This document shows positions 11,637 to 22,916 of a stretch of DNA of 64,000 nucleotides, in pieces (position 1 is the first letter of the stretch; each line of letters opens with the position of its first letter). A program made the translations under genes and the position numbers. The notes beneath the pieces are model-generated. The model saw nothing but the letters and a program-made list of their open reading frames with translations. It did no database searches and had not been told where the DNA came from. The stretch comes from Manduca sexta. Its lineage: Eukaryota > Arthropoda > Insecta > Lepidoptera > Sphingidae. The stretch spans positions 7,134,920-7,198,919 of the forward strand of contig NC_051129.1 in NCBI RefSeq assembly GCF_014839805.1, given 5' to 3'.

Positions 11637-14128
11637 ATTCCTTCCGCGCCGTCCGCCGTGTATTCTGAATCACGATCAGTTTGCCTCAAGCGAAGTGCGT
11701 CGATGAAAGTAAATACGGCCATTTCTATTTCATCACAATCAGCTGTGTCACACACAGTTTTTGGTAGTTATGTGCAAAAAACAATAATTACTTTGATTTT
11801 TTTTAAGGGATTGTAAAATAATATTGTATTCTTATGTAGAACTTTATTGGGTAAAAAATAATTATCAATAAAGTTTTGCGGAAATTCTTCGAATATAAAA
11901 TAGTATTACAAACGAGTACGACGACCTTTGAAATTATTTTGAAGACCCATACACTTTCCAATATAACTAACACAAAACAACCAAAAAGTTTATACCAGTT
12001 CATTGACTTATTTAAATTGTTGAATAAAACAAATATTGTATAGAAATCAATTACCATCGAATGACGTTTCTACCTCAAGTTTTAAACGAAAGCAATTTGG
12101 TTGAAAGTTGAAAGTGATTACCTTTCAAGACATTAAAAAAAAAAGCAAATTAGCTCCAGCATGCTCCAGCGCGAATCAGTATTTGTTCTAGTCCAATATA
12201 TCTTCTGAATCACCAAAGACCATGTCCTAGATTGACATAATATAGTTTATTTTATCCCGAACTTGTTTACACTTTTCTTCTGAAAAATATGTTCCATGCT
12301 GGCGGGGCCTCAAAAAAAGTTTACCAATAAATTATTCTCATAGAATTAAGATACGTTAATTCCCTAAAGACAAGTGAAGCGTTGATTGATTATAGAATAG
12401 GTATTACGGTTACTGAGTAAATGCTATTTGTGAAATAAATGTATAAACTTATCAAATACAAAAATGTCAGATTCTATTTTAATGTTCCCAAAGAAATGGT
12501 AATAAAAAAATTACATTAAACTGGTGAAACAGGCCCTCAGTATAATGATTTCTTATATTTACGGGAATATTGATATTGAAATAAAAATATTTTCAAGACT
12601 TTGCGGTCTTCGAAATGTCGGAAGAAAATTATAATATATAAAAACCGCTATAAAATCTGCAATATAGTTTTATTTTGAGGCCCTTAATATGTTACGCAAA
12701 TTTATTCAGACAACTAGAGCTTGAGTCATTCACTCAATTTAGATATTACATCTTAGTGGTTTGACATTTTCAATGTGGTTTATACACAAACATAAATCTG
12801 AGTTGCAAATGGCTAAACGTTGTTTAAATGAATACGATAGCCATATACAAGTGTAAAAATACTTTAGAAAATATATTAAAATAAAATAGAATGGTTTTAA
12901 ATATCGTATACTTAGTTAGTATGCCTACCTACTTTACAATAGTACTTCACAATGAAAAGTTATATTCATTGTTTATTTTCTATCAAAAATGAAAGCTATG
13001 CATCAAATAACTTGTTATGAAGGTGTTGACTAAGATCATCTTCTTAAGTTGTATATTATATACGACCAGTAAAACAGCCACGAGCCGAGGCTTATACGAA
13101 ATAAACATCATGCACTGTATATAAATACGCCTGCAAACGTCATTAGCAGAACTATTTGGTGATTATATATAAGTTCATGAAGATTTCTATAGGTTTAGAA
13201 CTTAGACATTAGCATGTTTGTTAGGTAAATCAGACATTTTTCCCGCCTCACACCCACCGTTACAACTTCTGTAAGCTAGGATCAGCAGTGGCACGCATTT
13301 TATGACAAAGAGCGGTGCAGCTCGGCGAGTATTAGGGAACACTAATTTGTGTTTATCCCGCATCGAAATTAATCATATTGAACGATAGAGAGGAGTTGGA
13401 TTTTTTTTTTGTTAGGTAAAGTTTATTCCGGGTTAGTAGCTGGTTTTACGAGAGTGGATATGCGATTAAAACCTTGTAAATTAATAACCGTCCTGCGAGG
13501 GAAACCTGGTCTTAGTAACAGCTTGCAAACTTTAATAAATTATAACAATTATTAGTTCATGTAATTTTTCAAGCTACTTTTTTGTAAGCTAAAAAATAAA
13601 TATCTCTTCGATGCTATAATTTTAGTACTGTGCTAGTACAATAGTTATACTTATACCCATTCTTCTGGATTTACAGGCATGTTTACAAATAAATGTAATC
13701 CATATTTGATTACATCATTTTACAATAACTGACAAATTTCCTGGAAAACAAACAAAACCATGTTACAAACACGTGTAACACGCACTTCGTTCGTTTGCCT
13801 TAATTTAGGCAGATTATTATCTCTCTTAATTATTACACGATGTCGTTGATGGAGATGTTGTTGACAGGCAATGATATGATATTGATGTATGTCATATAAA
13901 ATAGATCGGCGGTTACGTTGCGTTACATAATATAAAATATAAATTATGTCACCATTCTGAATCGTGTCAACCAATTGTAAGTTATATACATGCCTGCCAA
14001 ATAGATTTCAGGATCTAGTACAGACTTGATAACATCTACACATTAGGCCACATTTCTTTCCGCAACAAACTAATTGTAATTCAGAGTGCGCGCTTTCTTG
14101 GGGCGATTTGCCCCCTATTGTATTCTTT
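11637..14128. other. Intergenic region, AT-rich, with one repeat fragment
   Basis: 13235-13405 is a copy of a GC-rich repeat also present at about 22707-22875 (shared 'AGGATCAGCAGTGGCACGCA' core). ORFs at 11803-12057 and 13720-13974 (both -) are AT-rich with no signal peptide or splice context. No other gene is supported. Confidence 0.5.
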
Positions 14129-14151
14129 TGTCCTTCAAGTAAAGTATAAAG
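14129..14151 (+). promoter_or_regulatory. Promoter module TGTCCTTC + TATAAAG of the 14203-14631 gene
   Basis: TGTCCTTC at 14129-14136, 8 nt, TATAAAG at 14145-14151, 52-58 bp before the ATG. This matches the arrangement upstream of the 10442-11536 gene, which lies in the opposite orientation. Confidence 0.6.
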
Positions 14152-14202
14152 TCTCTGGCCAGCGTAGGCTCTGTACCATTTGTCTTTACAAATCAAACAA
14201 AA

Positions 14203-14631
14203 ATGTTCAAATTAGTAAGTGCACAATAATAATAGAAAAACAAAAAAATATTATAAAATAATACGATAGATTTGTTTTGAATTTATATTGATTAAACATG
14301 CGTTTTACTGATACATAAAAATGCAGCTCAAAATACTTAAAGAAGAATGCCAGTTTTGCTGCATAGCTATTGTAATAATCAATGAATAGTTTTTCAAAAC
14401 GTTTTTTTTAATTTACAGTTCATCTTTGCCTGCTTCCTCGCTCTCGCCGCGGCCGAGCCCAAGCCCGGCGTCTTCGTCGGAGGCTACGCAGCGCCCATAG
14501 CTGCCGCGTATACCGCGCCGGTAGCTGCTGCGTACACCGCGCCCGTCGCCTACTCTGCCTACAGCGCGCCTTTGGCTGCCTACTCCGCCTACAGCTACGC
14601 GTCTCCTTACTCTTACTACCTGCGCCGTTAA
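14203..14631 (+). CDS. Short AYTAPVA/SPYSY secreted protein, copy 2 of 5, 74 aa
   Basis: Exons are 14203-14214 (ATG TTC AAA TTA, MFKL) and 14419-14631, with a 204-nt phase-0 intron (GTAAGT donor, ATTTACAG acceptor). The product starts MFKLFIFACFLALAAAEPKP and ends SPYSYYLRR; length and order of parts match the copy at 10442. It differs from the other copies mainly at silent sites and at the last residues (YYLRR instead of YFLRR). It is the only one of the four near-identical copies on the + strand. A signal peptide spans about residues 1-16. The leader is A/C-rich (AATCAAACAAAAATG). A poly(A) signal AATAAA lies at 14749-14754. Role inferred: secreted cuticle component, or 'Nplp4-like' by database naming. 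Confidence 0.83.
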
Positions 14632-14748
14632 TTTCTATGGACTTCAAGTAATTCACATAATGGGACTGGAATATAATTTGGACTTAGCAAAATCCATTTG
14701 CGATCACGGAAATGTATCAAGCTATCGAAATTGAAAATAATTAGTAAA

Positions 14749-14754
14749 AATAAA
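14749..14754 (+). terminator. Poly(A) signal AATAAA of the 14203-14631 gene
   Basis: AATAAA about 118 nt after the TAA stop. Confidence 0.5.
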
Positions 14755-14809
14755 AGATTTTTTTAAATCAAACAAAATTTATTATAGACCCGCTAATCTT
14801 TGTTTTATA

Positions 14810-16460
14810 CTGATAGTAGAATTTCGAGTGTTTGAAAAGATAGATTTAGATATTTGTAAGAAGCAAACTCAGAAACGACCGAACAGATATAGACCAAATT
14901 TATAAAGATAGAGACCATATCCTGGTTTAACAATAGGATGTGTCTTATCCCGGATGAGTATATCGTGGGACTTTTGGTGTGAGAGGACCTTCTAAGTTCT
15001 ACGTGGGTGGAGTTGTAAGCTACACCTAGGTAATTATCTACAACTGACTCAATGGACATAAAATACATTCAAAAGGAATAAATTTTCCCGATAATTGCAC
15101 ATACGACCTCACTGGTATCATTACCTAGGTAATAACCACCACTACCATCAAATAGGGGATCCAAGAAAAGAAACATTAATGAATAATGTTTCATGAAATG
15201 CTACTAACCTAAGTAGTACAATGTTTTTTACTTATCGTAGTAGGTAGATAAACAATGTGAAGTTGAAGATAAGTATTTATTAAGTGCCAATATTAAATAA
15301 GTAGGTAATTTTTCTTCAGTTTCTACATAAATGTTATATCTTAATAGAAAGGTAACTATAAAATATCTTGATTCAATTGAATTATACGATCTACTTTAAA
15401 TGATAAAATAAAACATCTTTGGAAAACAATGTAGAGATTTCGATTTGTTGGTACTATTTCGCTAAAACAAATCAATTAATTTTAGTACGAAGATAGTGGA
15501 CCGAAATAGAGTATACTTTGGGGGTAATTGCTTTGGTTTTTTTTACAACGAGTATACAGACTGTCTTTGTTTAAAAACACTTTTTCTGTTTCTCTTTGGT
15601 GTTTAACACATTTATTATATGTATTCAAGTTATTTTTGGCTATACATATATAATATAACCCTATATTTACAAACATAATATACGGGGTATTTGATATTGC
15701 ATTAATAAATTAAACCATAGAATTGTCCTCTTGGAAACAACACTTTACCATTAGTTATAATAACCATAGATTTAAAATAAACAAGTATAAGTTTCGAACA
15801 ATATAAAATGTTAATAAAAAGTATTTTTAATTTTACATGCTCTGAGGCCACTATTCTAAACAAAGGGAATTTGTGGTATCGGGAACATCATACTTCCAGT
15901 GAGTAATACTCATACATTCTCACCATATTTCCACTAGACTATAAAATAATCAATAAATGAAAAAGCAAAAACCAGGATTTTTGGCGAAAATATTTATTAT
16001 TCACGAATGATTTTTGGCACAATGTTAGCAAAAGTAAAGAAGAATATTACTTAGTTTAATTTAGTAACGCAATGTAAAAATTACCCTGAATAAATTCACT
16101 AATGTTTTGATCATCATATTATATTTAATCCAATAGCGGTGTATGAGGTCGTTGGAAGAAGAGGTACACACATTTAGACAAGGTTTATAATATACTGGGT
16201 TATAAAACCCGTTATTTCCGCTAGGCTACTTATCTGAATAACTAGTGAAACATAACTAAGTAAATATATTATGATTTGACGAAATATGGATAGAATGAAT
16301 ACAAAATTGATCCATTTTATTCATAGTTTTTAATGAATATACACATTCGTATTGCTTCGCACACGCGGAGATCCATTTTCGTAAAACTACGTTTCCCTAA
16401 AATGAACTATTTTTTTTATTTTAACAAAAAAGCTACAATAAAAATATTATTTTCAAATAA
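14810..16460. other. Intergenic AT-rich DNA, no gene seen
   Basis: The open frames (14805-15068 -, 15482-15676 -) are AT-driven and lack any of the features shared by the real genes. No repeat is recognised. Confidence 0.45.
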
Positions 16461-16469
16461 GTAGTGTTT

Positions 16470-16860
16470 ATTTTGAAGGATTGCATCCAAAGAGGCTACA
16501 ATCTGGCAGACTGCATACGCTATTTGTACAAAATACGATTTTAGGGTCCAAATGGGCAAATTTATTAAGAAGATGCGTATGCGCGCCTGTTACTGTTGCT
16601 ACAGTGCCATAACGCACGCGCGCCTTACTTAATGAACGTGTTTGCGAATACTTCGCGGCGTACGTGCTTTGAAATAAAAAATTTGTGACAAACATTCTAA
16701 GGAAGAAATCTTAGGAAGTGCGTGCGAAGGCGCGCCGACAGCACGGTGACCGCCAAGCAAGTACACTACACGTTTGCGGGCAATTTCAGTGTATCGGGGC
16801 GGATACTGCGCTTTGGGAGCACATTTATCACGTTCATCGGACTCCACTTGATGTCATATG
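16470..16860. other. Unidentified GC-rich island
   Basis: Base composition rises sharply, with CpG-rich stretches such as 'ACGCACGCGCGCC' and 'AAGGCGCGCCGACAGCACGG', between AT-rich flanks. Two overlapping minus-strand frames (16468-16695, 16629-16847) cover it but neither has a signal peptide or known domain. It could be a fragment of a mobile element or a diverged exon; I cannot tell which. Confidence 0.35.
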
Positions 16861-16935
16861 AGTTGATGCCCACGCATTAAACACTGTTTTTATCTCTATG
16901 ACTACATAATTTCATAATAATTAATTATTAACTCA

Positions 16936-17160
16936 CTGTCTCGGTGGCGTAGTTGTACTACATACGCGGTGCGACAGCGCTCTGAGGTCCTGAGTTTGAA
17001 TACCGGATCGGGTAAAATGATATTTGTATTTTTCTGCTCAATATCAGCCCGGAGTCTGGAATTTGTGCCCGATATGGCGATGGGCTCGCCTCCTATTAAA
17101 TCATGGGACGGAACTCATGTCTCATCGGGGGATGTCTCATCATTATACGTTGTGATTTAA
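16936..17160 (+). mobile_element. tRNA-like SINE, family C, + copy
   Basis: Starts 'CTGTCTCGGTGGCGTAGTTG', has a B-box-like 'GAGTTTGAATACC', then 'CAGCCCGGAGTCTGGAATTTG' and 'CCGATATGGCGATGGGCTCG'. The same order recurs at 41605-41883 (-), 25150-25323 (-), 34425-34650 (-), 55414-55672 (+) and, truncated, 21398-21530 (+) and 49611-49744 (+). Confidence 0.7.
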
Positions 17161-17432
17161 ACAATTCTACTCAAATTTTATACAATATCACTGAATATAA
17201 GTGTTTTATAGGAAAATCACTATAAAGCCACTAAGTCGGGCAGTTAGTGTCCGAAAATATTAAGTCAAAGATGGAATAGACTACTTGGCTTAGGCTTTCT
17301 GTACAACTCGATCTAAGGTAGAGTCGAATTATAAGCATTCAACATGACGCAAACAAATTAAAAATAGATAAAGTTATGGACTTCCACTTATAATTTGACC
17401 AATAGTATAATTAAAATCTACATTTCGAGAAA

Positions 17433-17674
17433 GCGGTGATAGCCTAGTTGGGAGAGGAGACGAATGTCCGCAGGTTCAAATCCCAAGGGCACACACCTCG
17501 GACTTTTCTTAAGTTGTCATGTGTGTATTCTTTGTGAATTATCGAGGTTATGTGAAGTCTGCTTATCCGCTCTAATAGGCAGGCGTGGTGGACTAAGGTG
17601 TAAGCCCTCTCAGTGGTAGAGGAGGCCCGTGCCCATCAGTGGGACAGTATGTAATACAGGGCTGATATTATTAT
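17433..17674 (+). mobile_element. tRNA-like SINE, family B, + copy
   Basis: Begins 'GCGGTGATAGCCTAGTTGGG', carries the B-box-like 'GGTTCAAATCCC', and ends '..GTGCCCATCAGTGGGACAGTATGTAATACAGGGC' region. Its middle is shorter than the 61135-61456 copy, so it has an internal deletion. Confidence 0.72.
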
Positions 17675-17999
17675 AAGCATTACTATAGACTACTATTAAA
17701 ATATTTGCAATTAATTCTCCATCTCCCTACTTAACTAACTACCCCAAACAAAAGTTATGGTGTTAGCCATACGGCTAATACAAATAGCACACATGATACG
17801 AATCTTATTAGGAATTTCGATCATATTTCAAAAAAATAAATTGTTTAGGCAAATTGTTTCCGCAAGGTCGCAAAAGGAATAATTTCAGACACATCGTTAT
17901 TTTACAATGTTACCAAAATAGATTTCGTTCCATGTCATTCCATTAAAGTTAATAGGCATATAAATATTAAACAATAACTTCATATTGCAGCAGTGTCCA

Positions 18000-18005
18000 T
18001 TTATT
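18000..18005 (-). terminator. Poly(A) signal AATAAA of the 18048-18539 gene
   Basis: The minus strand reads AATAAA 43 nt past the TGA stop. Confidence 0.6.
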
Positions 18006-18047
18006 CAGTTGTAATAGTTAAATAGAATTTTGATATTTTTGAAGAAA

Positions 18048-18539
18048 TCAACGACGGAGGAAGTAAGAGTAGGGAGATGCGTAGGTGTAGGCGGAGTAGG
18101 CAGCCAAAGGCGCGCTGTAGGCAGAGTAGGCGACGGGCGCGGTGTACGCAGCAGCCACCGGCGCGGTGTACGCGGCGGCTATGGGCGCTGCGTAGCCTCC
18201 GACGAAGACGCCGGGCTTGGGCTCGGCCGCGGCTAGAGCGAGGAAGCAGGCGAAGATGAACTGAGGAAGAAAAAAATATATTCGTTTTAAAAATAATTCA
18301 CACTCATTATTCTCAAACAATTTTGTTTTTGTGTCCGCTTCTTATTGTAGTATACTAGAAAATGGAATATTAATAAGGAAAAAATATATATTTTGGAGTA
18401 CAATATCAAGTGTTGAAATATTAAAAAATAAAAAACTTTACAAAACTTTACAGCTTTTTTGGATCGCAGTTAATGGTACTGAAGAGAAGCAAATGCAGTA
18501 GTTACTTTTATAAACGCATATACTCACAAGTTTGAACAT
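18048..18539 (-). CDS. Short AYTAPVA/SPYSY secreted protein, copy 3 of 5, 74 aa
   Basis: Minus-strand exons are 18539-18528 (ATG TTC AAA CTT, MFKL) and 18260-18048, across a 267-nt phase-0 intron (GTGAGT donor, TTCTTCCTCAG acceptor). The predicted product is again MFKLFIFACFLALAAAEPKP, then GVFVGGYAAP, A-A-Y-T-A-P-V units, Y-S-A-Y repeats and SPYSYFLRR. The promoter (TGTCCTTC, 9 nt, TATAAAGTCC) and part of the leader are homologous to those of the 10442-11536 gene, so these two look like a whole-gene duplication. Secreted protein, cuticle role inferred. An ORF that begins inside the intron (18320) includes exon 2 but ignores the acceptor site; I prefer the spliced start because it restores the family N-terminus. 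Confidence 0.83.
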
Positions 18540-18602
18540 TTTGTTGTTTTCTTGTCACTGAGCTGCTGAGCCAAATGATACCAATTCTATGCTAACTCGG
18601 GA

Positions 18603-18626
18603 CTTTATAGTGAGTAACGAAGGACA
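18603..18626 (-). promoter_or_regulatory. Promoter module TGTCCTTC + TATAAAG of the 18048-18539 gene
   Basis: Minus strand: TGTCCTTC (18626-18619), 9 nt, TATAAAG (18609-18603), 64-70 bp before the ATG. Confidence 0.6.
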
Positions 18627-18629
18627 AGT

Positions 18630-19786
18630 GCACGCAATGTAAGAATACTCGAGGCGGCGGACACGCACGATGAATAATTATGCTCAACTTGTCTCAAGAT
18701 TCGAGGGGGTTGTGTAAATTAACAAATTACTTAACAATGTTATGTCGTAGGTTTTACCGTCTATAGGTTTAACCTAGACTAGAAAATGTTCATTAGTTTT
18801 TCGAATTTAGGTTACTATTTACGAAGGTATGATTCAAAATATGGTTTTGTATAAGATATGATTACTGGAGGTATCGGACTTATTTAATAAAATATTCGAA
18901 AAAAAACTTAAAATAACTTATCTATTAAAATATGAGCGACGGGTCAGTGTATAAAAAATATGTAAAAATTATATTCCTGGAGTTTTCAACATCAAAGAAT
19001 ATTTAGAGTGTTTCACGACGTCTCACTAAACGTTAATTGTTGAATATGTACGACAAAATAAAAAAAGCCATATTCCAAAATTAAAGGCTATAAAATCAGT
19101 ACTATCTTCATTACTTGTTTAATACGATAACTGGCAGGTAAAATTTGCTTTAAGCTTTTGAAACAGGTCCTAAGTGTTCCTAGAGTCCAAAACTGCTCTC
19201 GCCTTCTTATTTTATATACTTTATATACTGCAATTACGACTTTTCTGGCAAAACAGATTAAATGGTGATTATCATTTACAGGCAATATACTTGTATATTT
19301 AACTGCCAACTATGAATAGGTGATATAAAACAAATTTGTCAGTCTTCACATTAATAAGTCTGTTTGAACTTTTTCTTTGAATTACATAACTCCTTCGGGA
19401 ACACGACTACTGCGTAGTTAGTTGTGGTTAAGAATCACGTGCAACTACATTGAATACCCTTACAGGTGACTTGGGAAACGATAGCACGTTTCTGTTTGTG
19501 AATATTTCCGCAATGTTTTTTAGCGTGACGCACTGAGTGATATGATAAACGTGGTCTATTTTGTTACTTAAAAATAAACGTATAATTATTATTACAACAA
19601 GAAATGCAGTACTACAGTAAGTTTATTTTCATTGTACGTACCTTTTTAGTTTCATACGTTTGTGATATAGCATCAGATAAGTTTACTGAATAACAAATAA
19701 AATAACAATTCCTCAAAACAATAGTTTCATGCGAAATTCAAATTCAGATAAAGCCAAACCGTAAATATATGAATCTTCAATGAATG
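18630..19786. other. Intergenic AT-rich DNA, no gene seen
   Basis: No coding bias, TATA/micro-exon pair or known repeat recognised. Confidence 0.45.
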
Positions 19787-20155
19787 AATGAATCCTTCCA
19801 GCCGAATTTTCGGGCACAGCGGCCAATCTCAACGGAGATCAGCCAAGTACGCAGGAGATATTTTAGTGCACAAGTGTGTACGCAATATATAGAGATGCAC
19901 TCTCATAGTTCGGTGAGACGGCAATCCGACATGACCGGAGAGGGATCAGGCGCAGGACCAACGACTGTATATGCTTTCCGAGGCAGGGGGGTATTACACC
20001 GTCAACTTCCTGACTCCGAGCTGTGATTGAGTAATATTTTAAGATCGAAAAATCCAGTCTAAATTATTTTTGGCCCCACCCGGGATTTGAACTCAGGACC
20101 TCAGCGTACTAGTCGTACTCGTACCGTGTACAATTGCAACTACGCCACCGAGTCA
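19787..20155 (-). mobile_element. tRNA-like SINE with a family-C head and a different body
   Basis: On the minus strand the 20155-20050 part has the family-C head (CTCGGTGGCGTAGTTG, then GAGTTCAAATCCCGGGTGGG as B box). The rest, down to 19787, is an unrelated body ('GACGGTGTAATACCCCCCTG', 'ATGTCGGATTGCCGTC') recognisable as a common lepidopteran repeat. It suggests two SINE families sharing one tRNA-derived head. The 80-aa + frame at 19784-20026 is a by-product. Confidence 0.6.
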
Positions 20156-20390
20156 GTCTTGCATATTTATAAAATAAAGACGTAGAATCATAAATTAACA
20201 ACTGATGTGTACAATGCAATAATAACATAAGCACGTGACTCTTGACCTAACTGTAAATTCCAATATATATCTGAGTAGTTGCTTTCCGTGATTCCCGAGC
20301 GGTTGAACTTTAAAGCGCTCTCTCCATCAAAACGGCGCGTTCGAAATTTGTGTTTTTTTTTTTACGCGCACGGCAGTGATGGCACTGCAT

Positions 20391-20610
20391 ATGATTGGAA
20401 GTAGAGTGGGGTCGAAGACTGTCGACTGACGAGAGATGATTGCCCTTTGGCAGCCGACACAATTATGCCGGCCTGTTGAGGCCGGATATACACAGGCTGA
20501 TTCCGAAACGTGACATACTTATGTGGTCATCTATGATGAGTTTTAACACCTTGCGTACGGTAGTCGCTATCCGAGTGAATATAAAATATATCCCACCACC
20601 AGCAGGCCTT
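20391..20610 (+). repeat. Dispersed repeat family A, + copy
   Basis: Shares 'TGTCGACTGACGAGAGATGA', 'GCCGGATATACACAGGCTGA' and 'GTACGGTAGTCGCTATCCG' with the 1930 and 43280 copies. Confidence 0.6.
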
Positions 20611-22437
20611 AATTTTTATTCTAATGATTTATATTTTTTGAATTATTTTGGCCTAATTATACCTTAATTGTCTGTTGTAAGCAAAGTATTAATTTTATGA
20701 AGTAAATCGCGAATAAGAACGTTAGTAAATGTTATTATGAAATCTTCTAAATCTACGACCTTTTAAAATTACATCATGTTATAGATACCTATTATGTGAA
20801 AGTTTGTTAACATATTTAGATAATTTTGTTTAATTAAACCCAGAAGTCACTGAATCGGTTTTGATGAAAGGCATACAGAGAAACTATGTTCTGGATTAAC
20901 ATATATGCTACTCTTCATCACACAAAAGTGAAAAATGGGAGCTACGAGCAGAATGTACTCGAGCAAAAAAAATATATTAACGTGTCTTGTCTGCAAAATT
21001 ATTTAAAAAGACATATATTATACTGAGTATACTAACATACGTAAATAAAAATGTTTCTCAACATGAAACCACTTCGGAAATCCCACTTTTGACAAAATTT
21101 TGCAGTTTTGTAGTTTTACGTAGTTATGTCACGTTAGGAAAAGGCTTGTAGTACTCTTAGCGTTTACTTAGAATGTATTTTCTTTGACGTCATACATTTC
21201 AAGCCTAAAATTACGTCATGAAAATGCGCAATGTTTAGACAAATATTATAAGAGAAGGTTAACAATGTGTATACAGATGCTGCACAGCCTAGAACATGGG
21301 TTATATCATTTAGCCATATCAGAAACTTATATAAAGCATTCAAATAAATGGCTCTACCAATAGTATGACTATAAATATTGATCAGTAAAAAATTGCACTA
21401 ATTTGTGCCCGATATGGCGATAGGCTCGCCCCCTATCACATCACAGCACGGAACACACTTGGCAAAAAGTGGGTGCCCTGGTTGCGCCTCTGCATACCCC
21501 TTCGATGATAAATGAGTGTTGTTGTGTACTTAACAATACACGTAGACACACCTTGTAGAATAGAATAATTATGTGAGGTCCAATTCCTTAAAGAACAGAC
21601 AAGGCAAACACTGTAAGCAGAGTAATTGCCCCATGAAGGTCGTAGAAATAAATAGTTGCCTTTAACAACAGTAAGAATGAGGAAAGTTCTAAACAAAATG
21701 TAGTTGGACTGCTATGAACACCGCAGTTATCACGGATAAATACTGATATAATACTAATAGTGATTTATTTATAAATAATGATTTCTTATGTCAACACAAA
21801 TGTTAGACATTAAAATAAAACTATTTTTACTGATTTTATCGGGGTTTTTTATATTATAATTTCCTCCCGTCGTTTGGAAGACTACAGCCTTCGTAGTCAA
21901 GGGGCGGACTGAGGTGTTGTTGGTCATAGAAAAAGTCAAGGTTGCGATATCTACATATATTTTACAATTATACTTTCTTTTCATTTTTAGCTGTTGATGG
22001 TCTGATCTACGCAGAATGAACTCACACTCACACTCTTAGAAACGTCAAGAGAAAAATATAATGAAAACTGTGATAAAATCAGTAAAAATGGTTTTATTTT
22101 AATATTTATAAATGTTTGTGATTTTCTTCAATTAGTTACCTTATTTAAACTTGCTTTAGCCATTCACGAGATTCAGAATGTCTTAATTTATACTCATGTT
22201 AAATGAATACAAGGACCTCATAGTGTGGACTGTGGATCACGATCGAGCTCATGAGCTCTAATTATAGACTTACGTTTCCAGAACATCAATATAGATAGCA
22301 CCCCCTGAGCATTTTTTGTGCGCTCGGTCTTCACACCGAATGCATGCCCATGCACTGGGAAACATTATGCCGCGACTCTAGGCACATAGTGTAATGTGTA
22401 TACTTCTTGGTTGCCAAATACACAGGCCTATAAGTGT
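20611..22437. other. Intergenic region with a truncated family-C SINE
   Basis: 21398-21530 is the 3' half of family C ('GCCCGATATGGCGATAGGCTC', 'TTGCGCCTCTGCATACCCC'). A TGACGTCA palindrome is at 21185-21192. The 71-aa minus frame at 21769-21984 has no recognisable domain and I do not call it. The rest is AT-rich with no gene seen. Confidence 0.45.
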
Positions 22438-22439
22438 TC

Positions 22440-22875
22440 GCGAACATCTCCCCTCCCTCTCCCTTCCCACCATCCTAACAAACTCCTACTCCTTCCTCTT
22501 CTCTTCCTTCCCTTATCCCCTCTCTTCTTTCTCCTGGGTTCCGTGACCGAATAGCTGCGGGTTGCCAGCGTACCGTCCGCTGGCACCCTCAGTAACAACG
22601 GTAGAGCCCACCAAATCTTCATTGGGACTGCCGTGGATGCTAAGCCGGGGGATCGCTTGTACATCGTTAGCAGGGTATCCCCGCTGAAAACCGCGGCAGT
22701 AGAGACTTTCCCGCCCTCACACCCACCACTACAACTCCTGTAAGCCAGGATCAGCAGTGGCACGCATTTTGTGACACCGAGCAGTGAAGCTCGGCGAGTC
22801 TCAGGGAAAACTAATATGTCATTATCCCGCAACGAAATTAATCAAATAGAAAAAATAGGGAGGAGTTGGAAATAT
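22440..22875 (+). repeat. GC-rich repeat, longer copy of the 13235 element
   Basis: A pyrimidine-rich stretch (22440-22540, mostly C/T) leads into a GC-rich block containing 'AAACCGCGGCAGTA' twice (near 22688 and 22908) and the core shared with 13235-13405 ('AGGATCAGCAGTGGCACGCA', 'GCTCGGCGAGT', 'GGGAGGAGTTGGA'). The order suggests the end region of a retroelement. A 134-aa minus frame crosses it but has no known domain. Confidence 0.5.
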
Positions 22876-22916
22876 TAATTGTCCACTTCCCTCCAGAGCA
22901 ATGCAAACCGCGGCAG

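Noticed and set aside
13110..13230. TATATAAATA with nearby short ATG frames
   Set aside because: The frames end within a dozen codons or run into the 13235 repeat; no credible second exon.
20287..20352. tRNA-like pieces (CCCGAGCGGTTG... and GCGTTCGAAATTT), and a similar head near 39630
   Set aside because: They do not fold into a complete cloverleaf by eye and lack an acceptor stem; more likely SINE heads or chance than tRNA genes.
22428..22832. 134-aa minus-strand ORF
   Set aside because: It lies within a GC-rich dispersed repeat (shared with 13235-13405), has a Lys/Arg low-complexity end from a pyrimidine tract, and no known domain.
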